Below are positions 54,650 through 62,804 of a stretch of 64,000 nucleotides of DNA, in pieces. The stretch's first letter is position 1. Each line of letters opens with the position of its first letter. Location of the stretch: the NCBI GenBank assembly GCA_965221455.1, contig OZ244890.1, positions 1,736,001 through 1,800,000 of the forward strand. Direction: 5' to 3'. The notes beneath the pieces were generated by a model. It worked only from the letters and a program-made list of their open reading frames with translations, did not search any database and was not told the origin of the DNA. A program made the translations under genes and the position numbers. The stretch is from SMWN01 sp965221455 (GTDB lineage: Bacteria; Pseudomonadota; Gammaproteobacteria; Eutrophobiales; Eutrophobiaceae).

Positions 54650-55624
54650 ATGAAAGCTCCAGTTCGAGTGGCGGTGACGGGTGCAGCAGGTCAGATCTGT
54701 TATTCGCTGCTTTTCAGAATTGTATCCGGCGAAATGCTGGGTAAAGACCAACCTGTTATTTTGCAATTATTGGAAATTACTCCTGCCTTAAAAGCACTGG
54801 AAGGCGTGGTTATGGAAATTGATGACTGCGCTTTTCCATTGGCAATGGGTTTTGTTTTGACTGATGATGTCAATGTCGCATTTAAGGATGCGAATTACGC
54901 TCTGTTAGTCGGCGCGAAACCGCGTGGTGTTGGCATGGAACGCAGTGATTTACTTGAAGCCAATGGCGGTATTTTCAAGGTACAGGGTAAGGCATTGAAT
55001 GATAATGCCAGTCGCGATGTAAAAGTCGTGGCTGTCGGTAATCCTGCGAATACCAACGCCAATACAGCGATGATTAATGCGCCAGATCTTAATCCTGAGA
55101 ATTTCACTGCCTTAACACGTCTGGATCATAATCGTGCCCTGGTACAATTAGCGGCGCAAACAGATTCCGCTGTCAGCGATATTAAGAAAATGATTATCTG
55201 GGGTAATCATTCAACTACACAATATCCAGATCTGAGTCATGCAACGGTTGCAGGTAAATCTGCACATGATCTAGTGGATAGAGACTGGTATGAGAACACT
55301 TATATTCCAGGAGTCGCCAAGCGCGGTGCTGAGATTATTGATGCTCGCGGCGCATCCAGTGCAGCCTCCGCAGCCAACGGCGCTATTGATCATGTTCATG
55401 ACTGGGTATTGGGAACACCGGACGATGATTGGGTCAGTATGGCAATTCCAAGTGACGGTAGTTATGGCATACCGGAAGGTTTGATGTACTCGTTTCCCGT
55501 AACGTGTAAGAACGGCAGGTATTCAATTGTTCAAGGTTTAGAGATTGATGCTTTCAGTCGGGAGAGGATGGAGATAACGCAAAAGGAATTAGAGGAGGAG
55601 AGAGACGCAGTCGCCAGGATTTAA
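54650..55624 (+). CDS. mdh: Malate dehydrogenase
   Basis: Mdh oxidises malate to oxaloacetate with NAD+. The 324-residue protein has the NAD motif VAVTGAAGQICYSLLFRIVS, substrate arginines in AKPRGVGMERSDLLEANGGI and ALTRLDHNRA, VVAVGNPANTNA and the catalytic His in IIWGNHSTTQYPDLSHAT. It belongs to the MDH group with the longer, LDH-like-distinct sequence found in many proteobacteria. Its position after gltA pairs supply and use of oxaloacetate. Confidence 0.96.
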   Translation: MKAPVRVAVTGAAGQICYSLLFRIVSGEMLGKDQPVILQLLEITPALKALEGVVMEIDDCAFPLAMGFVLTDDVNVAFKDANYALLVGAKPRGVGMERSDLLEANGGIFKVQGKALNDNASRDVKVVAVGNPANTNANTAMINAPDLNPENFTALTRLDHNRALVQLAAQTDSAVSDIKKMIIWGNHSTTQYPDLSHATVAGKSAHDLVDRDWYENTYIPGVAKRGAEIIDARGASSAASAANGAIDHVHDWVLGTPDDDWVSMAIPSDGSYGIPEGLMYSFPVTCKNGRYSIVQGLEIDAFSRERMEITQKELEEERDAVARI

Positions 55625-55660
55625 CATTGAACGAAAATAACACTGAACAAGAGTAATGCA

Positions 55661-56071
55661 ATGATTGAAATGACACTGAAACTTGCTGAGGCCATCGGTA
55701 AGGCCGCATTAGCAAAAGCAAATGAAATGGGTAGACCGATGAGTGTCTCTGTCGTTGATGAGTCGGGTAGACTGGTTTACTTTAGTCGTTCTGATAACGC
55801 TGGTTTTTTTACTTTTGATACATCAAAAGCAAAGGCAACGGTGGCTGCCTCATTTAAAAGATCTACTCTGGAAATAACCGAAAATAAAGATACCAACCCA
55901 TTGCTTTGGTATTCACTGCCGAGTGTGATGCCCACACAAGCATTACCTAGCCCCGGCGGGGTGCCGGTAGTGAAAGACGGTCGTGTCATTGGTGCGTTGG
56001 GTCTGGGTGGCGGTCTACCCGATGAAGATCATGAATGTGCCCTTGCGGGGGCGGCGGTTGTTTCGACATGA
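55661..56071 (+). CDS. GlcG/HbpS-family protein
   Basis: The 136-residue protein matches the GlcG/HbpS (DUF336) family: MTLKLAEAIGKAALAKANEM, SVSVVDESGRLVYFSRSDNA, PGGVPVVKDGRVIGALGLGG and the C-terminal DEDHECALAGAAVV. Members include haem-binding HbpS and GlcG of glycolate loci; the function here is not clear. It follows mdh by 36 bases and may be co-transcribed with gltA-mdh. No signal peptide is visible. Confidence 0.85.
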   Translation: MIEMTLKLAEAIGKAALAKANEMGRPMSVSVVDESGRLVYFSRSDNAGFFTFDTSKAKATVAASFKRSTLEITENKDTNPLLWYSLPSVMPTQALPSPGGVPVVKDGRVIGALGLGGGLPDEDHECALAGAAVVST

Positions 56072-56698
56072 TACTTAATGTGATGAGTCATCTCTGCCTA
56101 ATACGTTAGGTGTTTACCGAAGCTGTATATAATCCAGTTATATTCATCCCGTACGGCGGTTGTATGCACTAATGGCATTTCCTGAAAAATGGACTTAGGG
56201 CCTGCGGTCTGCGATATTTGCGAAGGTCGGATTAGCGGTTGTCGGCGTTCTTTCTTCGAAATACTGGATTCTGATTCGCCGTCAATAATCGAGCGAGAAT
56301 GTTGCTGATTTATTGTTCGTTTAAAATTCCCAAAAGATTTCAGACACAACGATCATCTTCCGCCCAGTTCGTTTGTAACCACTCTCACTATCGGTTCGAA
56401 GCCGCTACCGGCTAGTGTTGATGCGAATGCCTTGTTTCCGAGCAGACGAATTAGTTGCTTTGTACCGGAAGTAAACTGAATCGACCGGGTAAGTTTTTCG
56501 AAAGGTATATCTGTTGCTATATCAAGCGTTGGAGATCATGGAAAGCAGTTATTGAAAATGCTCCACAAATAAGCACTTAAATAAATAGCAAATGTTTGCG
56601 GGACTGAACGGGTACTATTGCGTATGGTATGTTTCGATTACGAAAATTTTAAACACAATCCATTTTATTCAGATTTAGTCAGGGTTCCCTTGATTGTA
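56072..56698. other. Gene-free stretch with a possible gene remnant
   Basis: Of these 627 bases, the minus-strand piece 56353-56535 keeps an open, protein-like frame of about 55 codons (IPFEKLTRSIQFTSGTKQLI and AGSGFEPIVRVVTNELGGR) with an upstream stop and no start codon, which suggests the C-terminal end of a lost gene. I do not recognise the family. An 83-codon frame at 56098-56349 lacks support. No RNA gene or repeat is seen. Confidence 0.35.
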
Positions 56699-57010
56699 TT
56701 ATGTGGTTCGCCATTGAAATCTTTCCAGTAAAATACAACCCTTCTCATTGAAACTTATATTTTCTTTTTCCAGCAAGATGCGTTGGTAATCATCATAGCC
56801 GTCCAGCCCTCTTGGGCTGATTCTGCCTTTCGCGTTAATAACGCGATGCCAGGGGACATCACTGGTATTTTTTAGCCTGGCAAGTGCATAGCCGACCTGC
56901 CTTGCATGATGTGGATAGCCGAGCAATGTTGCAATCTGTCCATAAGTTGCGACGCGACCTTCTGGAATAAGACGAACCATTGCATAGATTTTTTTGTGCG
57001 TGATAGTCAT
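56699..57010 (-). CDS. Alkyltransferase-like protein (ATL, MGMT family)
   Basis: The 103-residue protein resembles the DNA-binding domain of O6-alkylguanine-DNA alkyltransferase, but the active-site PCHRV is PWHRV (VPWHRVINAKGRISPRG), so it cannot accept the alkyl group. RVATYGQIATLLGYPHHARQ with the Arg finger is present. ATL proteins of this type bind alkylated guanine and hand it to nucleotide excision repair. It is single, without neighbours in an operon. Confidence 0.92.
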   Translation of the reverse strand: MTITHKKIYAMVRLIPEGRVATYGQIATLLGYPHHARQVGYALARLKNTSDVPWHRVINAKGRISPRGLDGYDDYQRILLEKENISFNEKGCILLERFQWRTT

Positions 57011-57116
57011 GGGTTAAATTATTTCAGGATATGTTGTGTAACCATTATATATGTAATTATTTTCAGGGAATGACGATTGACTTTCATTGAGTAATTTTTC
57101 CTATTAGAATGCAGCC

Positions 57117-57518
57117 ATGCGTTTTTTTCGTCATCGTAAGAACCTGAGAACTTTTCTATACTTGATCTGTCTGGCTGTTGTTCTGCGTTCTTTCATCGCG
57201 CCGGGTTATATGCTTAGTATCGGAGCTAATGGTGATCCGGGCTTGGCTTTTTGTGGTGGTCCGGTGAACATGTATCAGACGGGTGATTTACATGATCATC
57301 ATAATGAGGATGTTGGTACGGCGGAGAGTCATATTTCAATATCTTGTAGTTTTTGGTCTACCAGTAGTGTTATGGTGTTTAACTCTGCATTGGAAGTAGA
57401 GCTGGTTATTGTTGCCGACGACCAGAAACAAATTTTCTATCAATCAAGCAATCTTCATAAATTTATTATCAACTCCCACGTTATACGTGGTCCTCCCGCT
57501 CCTCCTTCCGTTAGCTGA
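57117..57518 (+). CDS. DUF2946-like small exported protein
   Basis: The 133-residue protein has an N-terminal hydrophobic segment (FLYLICLAVVLRSFIAPGYM), a His/Asp-rich middle (TGDLHDHHNEDVG) and a C-terminal RGPPAPPS motif. This layout, with APGYM and RGPPA, is that of DUF2946 proteins, often encoded near metal-linked transport genes. The His-rich patch could bind metal. It is followed by a beta-barrel gene 113 bases downstream on the same strand. Confidence 0.65.
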   Translation: MRFFRHRKNLRTFLYLICLAVVLRSFIAPGYMLSIGANGDPGLAFCGGPVNMYQTGDLHDHHNEDVGTAESHISISCSFWSTSSVMVFNSALEVELVIVADDQKQIFYQSSNLHKFIINSHVIRGPPAPPSVS

Positions 57519-57631
57519 GTTAAAACTATAACCTGTATGACTCTTTAGCGAGTGAGTCATCATATGTACTGCTCGTGCGCCTGTGTACATGCTCTCTTAT
57601 TCGGTTAATTATTGAAGGATATTTAAAATTT

Positions 57632-58645
57632 ATGAATACTGTAAAATTTATTTACATCAGTGTTACTTACGCATTGATTTTTTATACGCAACTCATATTT
57701 GCTGATCATGCCAGTAGCAATTTTGAAACAGGCACCGGGAGCGCCATCATAACAACATCAGGTGCAACCCTGCCTAAGGGAAGAACCGTTATTGGTATCA
57801 GTGTTCAGTCATTTGAGCTTGATGATATCTCCGATGAAGTACTGGAAGCTGCTGGGGCGGCAGATAAGGATGTCCATAGTGTTGATAGTTTTTTCAGTGC
57901 TGCTGTCAATCTTGCATCTGGTTTGACAGATGATCTGACGATTGGTCTATCTATACCTTATGTTGATCGTGCTAACGTTCGTGAGGCACATCATGATATG
58001 GGTGCAGGTGAAGCTGAACTGGCAGGTAATTCTAGTGGTCCAGGCGATCTGACTTTATTTGGGCAATATCGATTCCATCAGAATGAAACACAAGATGTTG
58101 CGCTCCTTATGGGGATTCATACGCCGACAGGTGAAACTGACGTTAGAGAAATCGAGGGTGGTTTCTTCGAAACTGAACAACAACCAGGTTCCGGATCGTG
58201 GGATCCTTTTTGGGGATTATCATATAATCGTGGTTGGGGTAATATCGGCTTGTCTGGCAATGTGCTATATACCTTCGTTACTGAAGGATCGCAAGATACC
58301 GATTTGGGCGACATCTTTAATTACAATATTGCGTTGGCATATCGTACAACAAGCTCTAAAGGTGGGCATGAGCACAGTCAACATGCGCACCAGGAAGATA
58401 TTATTGACTATATTGATTTAGTGGTTGAATTGAATGGTGATAGCAGACAGCGTGTAAATGTCGGTGGTGTGCCAGAAACACACAGCGGGGGCAATACACT
58501 CTACTTGTCTCCAGGTTTGCGAATTGGTTTGGGCCACAGCGTATCACTGTTCACATCTATCGGTATACCGATTGTAAATGATTTGCATGGTTTGCAAAGT
58601 GAACCTGACTACCGTGTAATTGGTGGTTTCAGCATTACATTCTAG
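57632..58645 (+). CDS. Outer-membrane beta-barrel protein, transporter-like
   Basis: From ATG 57632 the 337-residue protein has a signal peptide (MNTVKFIYISVTYALIFYTQ then LIFADH), then alternating strands ending in an aromatic C-terminal strand VIGGFSITF, the mark of outer-membrane barrels. Segments GLSIPYVDRANVREAH, GDLTLFGQYRFHQNE and TPTGETDVREIEGGFF recall 'transporter' barrels of the phenol-degradation MetA-like group. The loop GGHEHSQHAHQED is His-rich, possibly metal binding. Pairing with the DUF2946-like gene suggests a metal-related job, which remains inference. Confidence 0.75.
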   Translation: MNTVKFIYISVTYALIFYTQLIFADHASSNFETGTGSAIITTSGATLPKGRTVIGISVQSFELDDISDEVLEAAGAADKDVHSVDSFFSAAVNLASGLTDDLTIGLSIPYVDRANVREAHHDMGAGEAELAGNSSGPGDLTLFGQYRFHQNETQDVALLMGIHTPTGETDVREIEGGFFETEQQPGSGSWDPFWGLSYNRGWGNIGLSGNVLYTFVTEGSQDTDLGDIFNYNIALAYRTTSSKGGHEHSQHAHQEDIIDYIDLVVELNGDSRQRVNVGGVPETHSGGNTLYLSPGLRIGLGHSVSLFTSIGIPIVNDLHGLQSEPDYRVIGGFSITF

Positions 58646-58654
58646 TTAATCTGA

Positions 58655-59485
58655 CTAGATACTTGATTCAGCAGGGATGCTGAACAAGACTTCATCTTCA
58701 AGTCGCAATGCTGTTAATTCACCGTTCCAGAGATAACCTGTGTCAATGGGGTAAACGTTGTATGGCTTAAAGTCTTTAATGGTTCCCAAATGTACGGTTG
58801 ACCAGTGGCCGAATATAATTTTGTTATGCCTTGTTTTTCTATTTTCAATTGTGAACCAGGGATATAGAAGATCTCCTTGCGATCCAGGTGCTCCTTTCTC
58901 TGAAAATTCCAACGCACCTTTATTATTTATATAACGCATGCGTGTAAAGCAATTCACGATAAATCTGATGCGAGCATTGCCGGTTAAATTCTCATCCCAA
59001 ATGCCAGGATTATTGCCATACATCACATCAAGGAATGCAAGGTAATTATCACTGTTTAATATATTACTGACTTCTGAAGACAGTTCTAACGCTCGTTCGA
59101 TTGACCATTGGGGAGGTAAACCTGCGTGTATGATTGAAAAATTTAATTCTTTGTCATGGTGCATGAGTGGTTGTTGTCGTACCCAGTCGATTAGTCTTTG
59201 CTTTTCCGGCGAGTTAATAATCGCCGCTAATGTATCACTTTGATTCGGTTCTGCGAGCCCTTCGGCGATAACCAGAAGATGAAAATCATGATTGCCGAGG
59301 ACTGTGACGGCAGACTCACCTAAATTCATGATAAAATTCAGGGTTTCCAGAGACTCAGATCCACGGTTAACCAGATCGCCGACGAACCACAGACGATCAT
59401 TGCCTGTGTCAAAATTAATTTTATCGAGTAGTCGGATGAGTCCGTTGAAACACCCTTGAATATCGCCGATTGCGTAGGTTGACAT
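58655..59485 (-). CDS. apaH: Bis(5'-nucleosyl)-tetraphosphatase, symmetrical
   Basis: ApaH hydrolyses Ap4A to two ADP. The 276-residue metallophosphatase has MSTYAIGDIQGCFNGLIRLL, LWFVGDLVNRGSESLETL, VTVLGNHDFHLL and HAGLPPQW, the four metal-binding motifs. It also decaps Np4-capped RNAs in relatives. Upstream lies a degraded apaG with a 3-base gap, the usual apaG-apaH pair. Confidence 0.96.
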   Translation of the reverse strand: MSTYAIGDIQGCFNGLIRLLDKINFDTGNDRLWFVGDLVNRGSESLETLNFIMNLGESAVTVLGNHDFHLLVIAEGLAEPNQSDTLAAIINSPEKQRLIDWVRQQPLMHHDKELNFSIIHAGLPPQWSIERALELSSEVSNILNSDNYLAFLDVMYGNNPGIWDENLTGNARIRFIVNCFTRMRYINNKGALEFSEKGAPGSQGDLLYPWFTIENRKTRHNKIIFGHWSTVHLGTIKDFKPYNVYPIDTGYLWNGELTALRLEDEVLFSIPAESSI

Positions 59486-59488
59486 TGT

Positions 59489-59774
59489 TTAGTGCAACGC
59501 GTGAAGTATGGAAAAACTGAAGGAGGAAATTGACTCAATGCCGACATCGCTAATGAGGCAATAATCGCCTTGCATATATCCTGCAGGCGCTTCAATGATT
59601 GCAGCACCAGTATAGCAAAATGTTTCGCTTGTCTTTAAATGCGGCTGTTCACCAACGATGCCTGTAAACTTTATTTTCTGATCGGATCGGTTTTTGATGT
59701 CATCCGTTTCTACGGAGGCATCCAAGTTGTGTTGAATTTGCACAGGTTGATTTGACCTCAATTGAAATAGGCAT
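59489..59774 (-). pseudogene. apaG: Degraded apaG
   Basis: A frame from ATG 59774 reads MPISIEVKS, the expected ApaG start, and soon stops. From another frame, the 3' part reads IVGEQPHLKTSETFCYTGAA and EAPAGYMQGDYCLISDVGI, typical of the ApaG C-terminal half (GVVGEQP and MQG.Y). The central ~35-40 residues are missing and a frameshift separates the halves, so the ~125-residue FN3-like protein cannot be made. The 90-codon frame 59489-59761 lacks the N-terminal strands. Its position next to apaH confirms identity. Confidence 0.75.
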
Positions 59775-59806
59775 GCAAGTGCTTGAATTTAATTTTCTTT
59801 GCGGTT

Positions 59807-61312
59807 TTATTTTCTATCCAGACGTCTGTAACTGATGGCTTCGCTCACATGCGTGGAATGTATTGATTTAACGGCTGCTAAATCGGCAATGGTACGGGCG
59901 ACTTTTTGAATACGGTGTCTGGCGCGGGCGGATAAGTCCAGACGCTCAATAGCCGTGTCGAGTAGTCTTGTACCTGCCTCGTCAATCTCACAGTAACTAT
60001 TTATCTCTTTGTTGGTGAGTTTGGCATTTGCCTTTCCTGATCGATTTAATTGTAGTTCGTAAGCTTTGGCGACGCGCTGTTGGATCGTGTGACTATCTTC
60101 AGTATTCGCACTGTAGTTTTGATGGAACACTTCTTTGGCGACTTTCGCCACTTCAATATGTATATCAATCCTGTCGAGTAGTGGACCTGAAATCTTTTGT
60201 CGGTAGCGATGGATTTTATCTTCAGTACAGTGACAGCGGCCGCTTGTATCACCCAGATAACCGCAAGGGCAAGGATTCATGGCTGCAATGAGCTGAAATT
60301 GTGCCGGAAATTCAGCCTGATTCGCTGCTCGTGATATCACGATGCGTCCTGATTCCAGAGGTTCTCTTAATACTTCTAAAACACGACGATCAAATTCCGG
60401 TAATTCGTCAAGAAATAACACGCCATGATGTGCCAATGATATTTCTCCGGGTCGCGGCTGACTGCCGCCACCAACCAGGGCAACACCGGAGGCTGTATGA
60501 TGCGGATGTCTGATAGGGCGTTGTTTCCATTTCTTTGGATCGAATCCTTGACTGCTGACGGAAGTCACTGTTGCTGATTCTAGTGCCTGTTTTTCTGTCA
60601 TCGGCGGTAATATGCCGGGTAGTCTTTCCGCCAACATGGTTTTACCGGTCCCGGGAGGGCCGATCATTATCAGATTATGACCACCTGCAGCCGCAATCTC
60701 TAAAGCGCGCTTTGCATGATTTTGGGCGCGGACATCAGAAAAATTAAATTCACAAGAGATATTATTCACTGCGGGTTTACTGATGTGTAAAGGGATTTGT
60801 TCGCTGCCGCTGACGTGTGAGCAAACATCCATCAGATGTATTGCTGGATGTATGTTTATATTGGAAACAAGTGCTGATTCATCTGCATTATGGATGGGTA
60901 ATATCACCGCACGTTCCTGTTGTGAACACGCATGAGCAAAAGGCAGCATACCTTTTACCGCCCGCAGCTCCCCGGTTAAAGCTAACTCACCAGCAAATTC
61001 GTAGTGTTCCAGATTTTCACTGGGTATTTGCCTTGACGCTGCAAGAATACCCAAGGCAATGGCCAGATCAAAGCGTGCGCCTTCTTTGGGTAAGTCGGCG
61101 GGTGCAAGGTTGATAGTGATCCGGCCCAGGGGAAATTCGAAATGATTATTGAGTATGGCACTCCGAACCCTGTCCTTGCTTTCTTTAACGGCAGTTTCAG
61201 GTAATCCGACAATGGAAAGACTGGGTAGACCGCGCGTGATATGAACTTCTATGGTCACCAGAGGTGATTGAATGCCGACTTGTGCACGACTGTAGGTAAT
61301 TGCAATACTCAT
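59807..61312 (-). CDS. comM: ComM/YifB-family Mg-chelatase-like AAA+ protein
   Basis: ComM is a hexameric helicase that promotes branch migration during natural transformation. The 501-residue protein has an N-terminal Lon-like domain (VTIEVHITRGLPSLSIVGLP), Walker A LIMIGPPGTGKTMLAERLPG, RHPHHTASGVALVGGG, Walker B-type HHGVLFLDELPEFDRRVLEV, and the Cys-rich insert NPCPCGYLGDTSGRCHCT. Length is standard. It suggests competence potential, though no other com gene is here. ubiK lies 94 bases upstream. Confidence 0.95.
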   Translation of the reverse strand: MSIAITYSRAQVGIQSPLVTIEVHITRGLPSLSIVGLPETAVKESKDRVRSAILNNHFEFPLGRITINLAPADLPKEGARFDLAIALGILAASRQIPSENLEHYEFAGELALTGELRAVKGMLPFAHACSQQERAVILPIHNADESALVSNINIHPAIHLMDVCSHVSGSEQIPLHISKPAVNNISCEFNFSDVRAQNHAKRALEIAAAGGHNLIMIGPPGTGKTMLAERLPGILPPMTEKQALESATVTSVSSQGFDPKKWKQRPIRHPHHTASGVALVGGGSQPRPGEISLAHHGVLFLDELPEFDRRVLEVLREPLESGRIVISRAANQAEFPAQFQLIAAMNPCPCGYLGDTSGRCHCTEDKIHRYRQKISGPLLDRIDIHIEVAKVAKEVFHQNYSANTEDSHTIQQRVAKAYELQLNRSGKANAKLTNKEINSYCEIDEAGTRLLDTAIERLDLSARARHRIQKVARTIADLAAVKSIHSTHVSEAISYRRLDRK

Positions 61313-61406
61313 CGTCCTGAATAACCCTGTCTGTTGCAGACTAGAAATTCCTTTATCTAACTAAACTGGATCAAATCAATGAAAATCCTTTATATTTAAG
61401 TATATT

Positions 61407-61673
61407 TTAACCATACGACCTATGGCCAAGTTTACTGGCTTGTTCCAACCTATCAACTTTTTTCTCCAACTCCTCAGCCAGGGCGCGTGTGCGGGAAAGC
61501 AGTTCCGATTGGATATCAAATTCTTCTCTTGAGACGAGATCCAGGCTAGAGAACGTGGCCTGTAGTGTGGATTTAAGATTTCTTTCAATATCTTCCTGAA
61601 TCTTTTCAATGTCGGATGGAAGTGTGTTCAGTACCTGTTTCACTATGTCTTCTAACTTAAATTCGTTTTTCAT
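61407..61673 (-). CDS. ubiK: Ubiquinone biosynthesis accessory factor UbiK (YqiC)
   Basis: The small 88-residue helical protein assists the UbiJ-centred ubiquinone complex. It shows LEDIVKQVLNTLPSDIEKIQ, EDIERNLKSTLQATFSSLDL and VSREEFDIQSELLSRTRALA, followed by a heptad-rich C-terminal coiled coil (EELEKKVDRLEQ). I chose ATG 61673 (MKNEF) over the longer frame to 61724. Its placement beside comM and near glnK-amtB is common in gammaproteobacteria. Confidence 0.9.
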   Translation of the reverse strand: MKNEFKLEDIVKQVLNTLPSDIEKIQEDIERNLKSTLQATFSSLDLVSREEFDIQSELLSRTRALAEELEKKVDRLEQASKLGHRSYG

Positions 61674-62334
61674 GATTGTTCTGATTTGCGCGTGAAAATG
61701 ATTTTGTACTGCGAACAACACCATTGTAGCAAAACCACCTGAATCTTATACCTGATATTTATCGTATACCAATTTGCATACTCCACGAGTTAAATTTAGT
61801 GCGATGTATCAAAAACATGCCCTTGTTTGGTGCGACATCGCTGATTTAGCGCATCGTTTATCATTATGCATTTTACTCAATAGTTAAGCTACACAACTGT
61901 TATCCATAAATATATTAGGTATTGGTACAGTATTTGCTGCACCAACAGTAAGCAATTTTCAGGATCTGCAAAACTATTAATTTTTACATTAATCTAGCTG
62001 GGAGAATATCGCAGTGGGACGGGTTTATATTGCATGTAATCACTGGCCAATGACTATTACTGCGTCAGTGGCGATGGCGGGAGGCTCAGCTACGTCAGCC
62101 TGGTGTGTGATCGAGGAAAATGGAGACTAAATATCTCGTTCCTGGTTCTTGTTTGCCGTGAGGAAAGGGGATGCAATTTTTGGGAGTCAGATTCAACATT
62201 GGGGAAAGTGCGCTACGGTGTTCTTCTTTGCTCGAATTTCGTTAAAGCAAAATTCAAGATGCACTGAAATGAATAAATTGCTAGCCTCTTCAGTACACTA
62301 AATTGAGCGCATATTTATCTGGAGAATGATGTAA
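61674..62334. other. Gene-free stretch upstream of glnK
   Basis: No frame with support lies in these 661 bases. A perfect 7-base inverted repeat (GCGATGT at 61801-61807, ACATCGC at 61835-61841) is present. I looked for a sigma-54 promoter (GG...GC) and NtrC sites upstream of glnK and found none convincing. TGGAGAA precedes the glnK ATG. Confidence 0.45.
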
Positions 62335-62673
62335 ATGAAATTATTAATTGCAGTCATAAAACCCTATAAGTTGGATGATGTGAGAGATGCTTTGTCTGAA
62401 GTTGGCGTGAAAGGTCTCACCGTGACGGAAGTGAAAGGCTTTGGTCGGCAAAAAGGTCATACCGAACTTTATCGTGGTGCAGAATACATTGTTGATTTCT
62501 TACCGAAAACGAAATTAGAAATCGCGCTGGATGATGAACGGGTCGATGTTGCGATTGAAGCAATAACCAGGGCGGCCGGGACTGGTAAGATCGGAGATGG
62601 CAAGATATTTGTGCAAAATCTTGAGCAGGCGATACGTATTCGTACGGGGGAAAGCGGTTCGGAAGCACTTTAA
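62335..62673 (+). CDS. glnK: Nitrogen regulatory protein P-II
   Basis: P-II senses 2-oxoglutarate, ATP/ADP and, via uridylylation, glutamine. The 112-residue protein has MKLLIAVIKPYKLDDVRDAL, the T-loop GHTELYRGAEYIVDFLPK with the uridylylated Tyr of ELYRGAEY, and the B-loop AAGTGKIGDGKIFV. It lies 131 bases ahead of amtB, so it is the GlnK-type partner that blocks AmtB when nitrogen is plentiful. Confidence 0.96.
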   Translation: MKLLIAVIKPYKLDDVRDALSEVGVKGLTVTEVKGFGRQKGHTELYRGAEYIVDFLPKTKLEIALDDERVDVAIEAITRAAGTGKIGDGKIFVQNLEQAIRIRTGESGSEAL

Positions 62674-62804
62674 AAAATTAGATTTTATTTTTGCAAGGAA
62701 GAAGGAGAGTTTGAGGATGACAACCTTGAAGCGTGAATCAAGAAAAGGTAGGCGTGTGGTCGATGGTTTGATGCTTTTGTTAACTAATTTTGGCGACTTT
62801 GTTG

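Noticed and set aside
56098..56349. 83-codon minus-strand frame downstream of the GlcG-like gene
   Set aside because: No ribosome site or recognisable domain; the adjacent 56353-56535 remnant is a better coding candidate.
61801..61841. GCGATGT/ACATCGC inverted repeat upstream of glnK as an NtrC-type site
   Set aside because: It does not match the NtrC consensus TGCAC...GTGCA, lies about 500 bases from glnK, and no sigma-54 box was found nearby.
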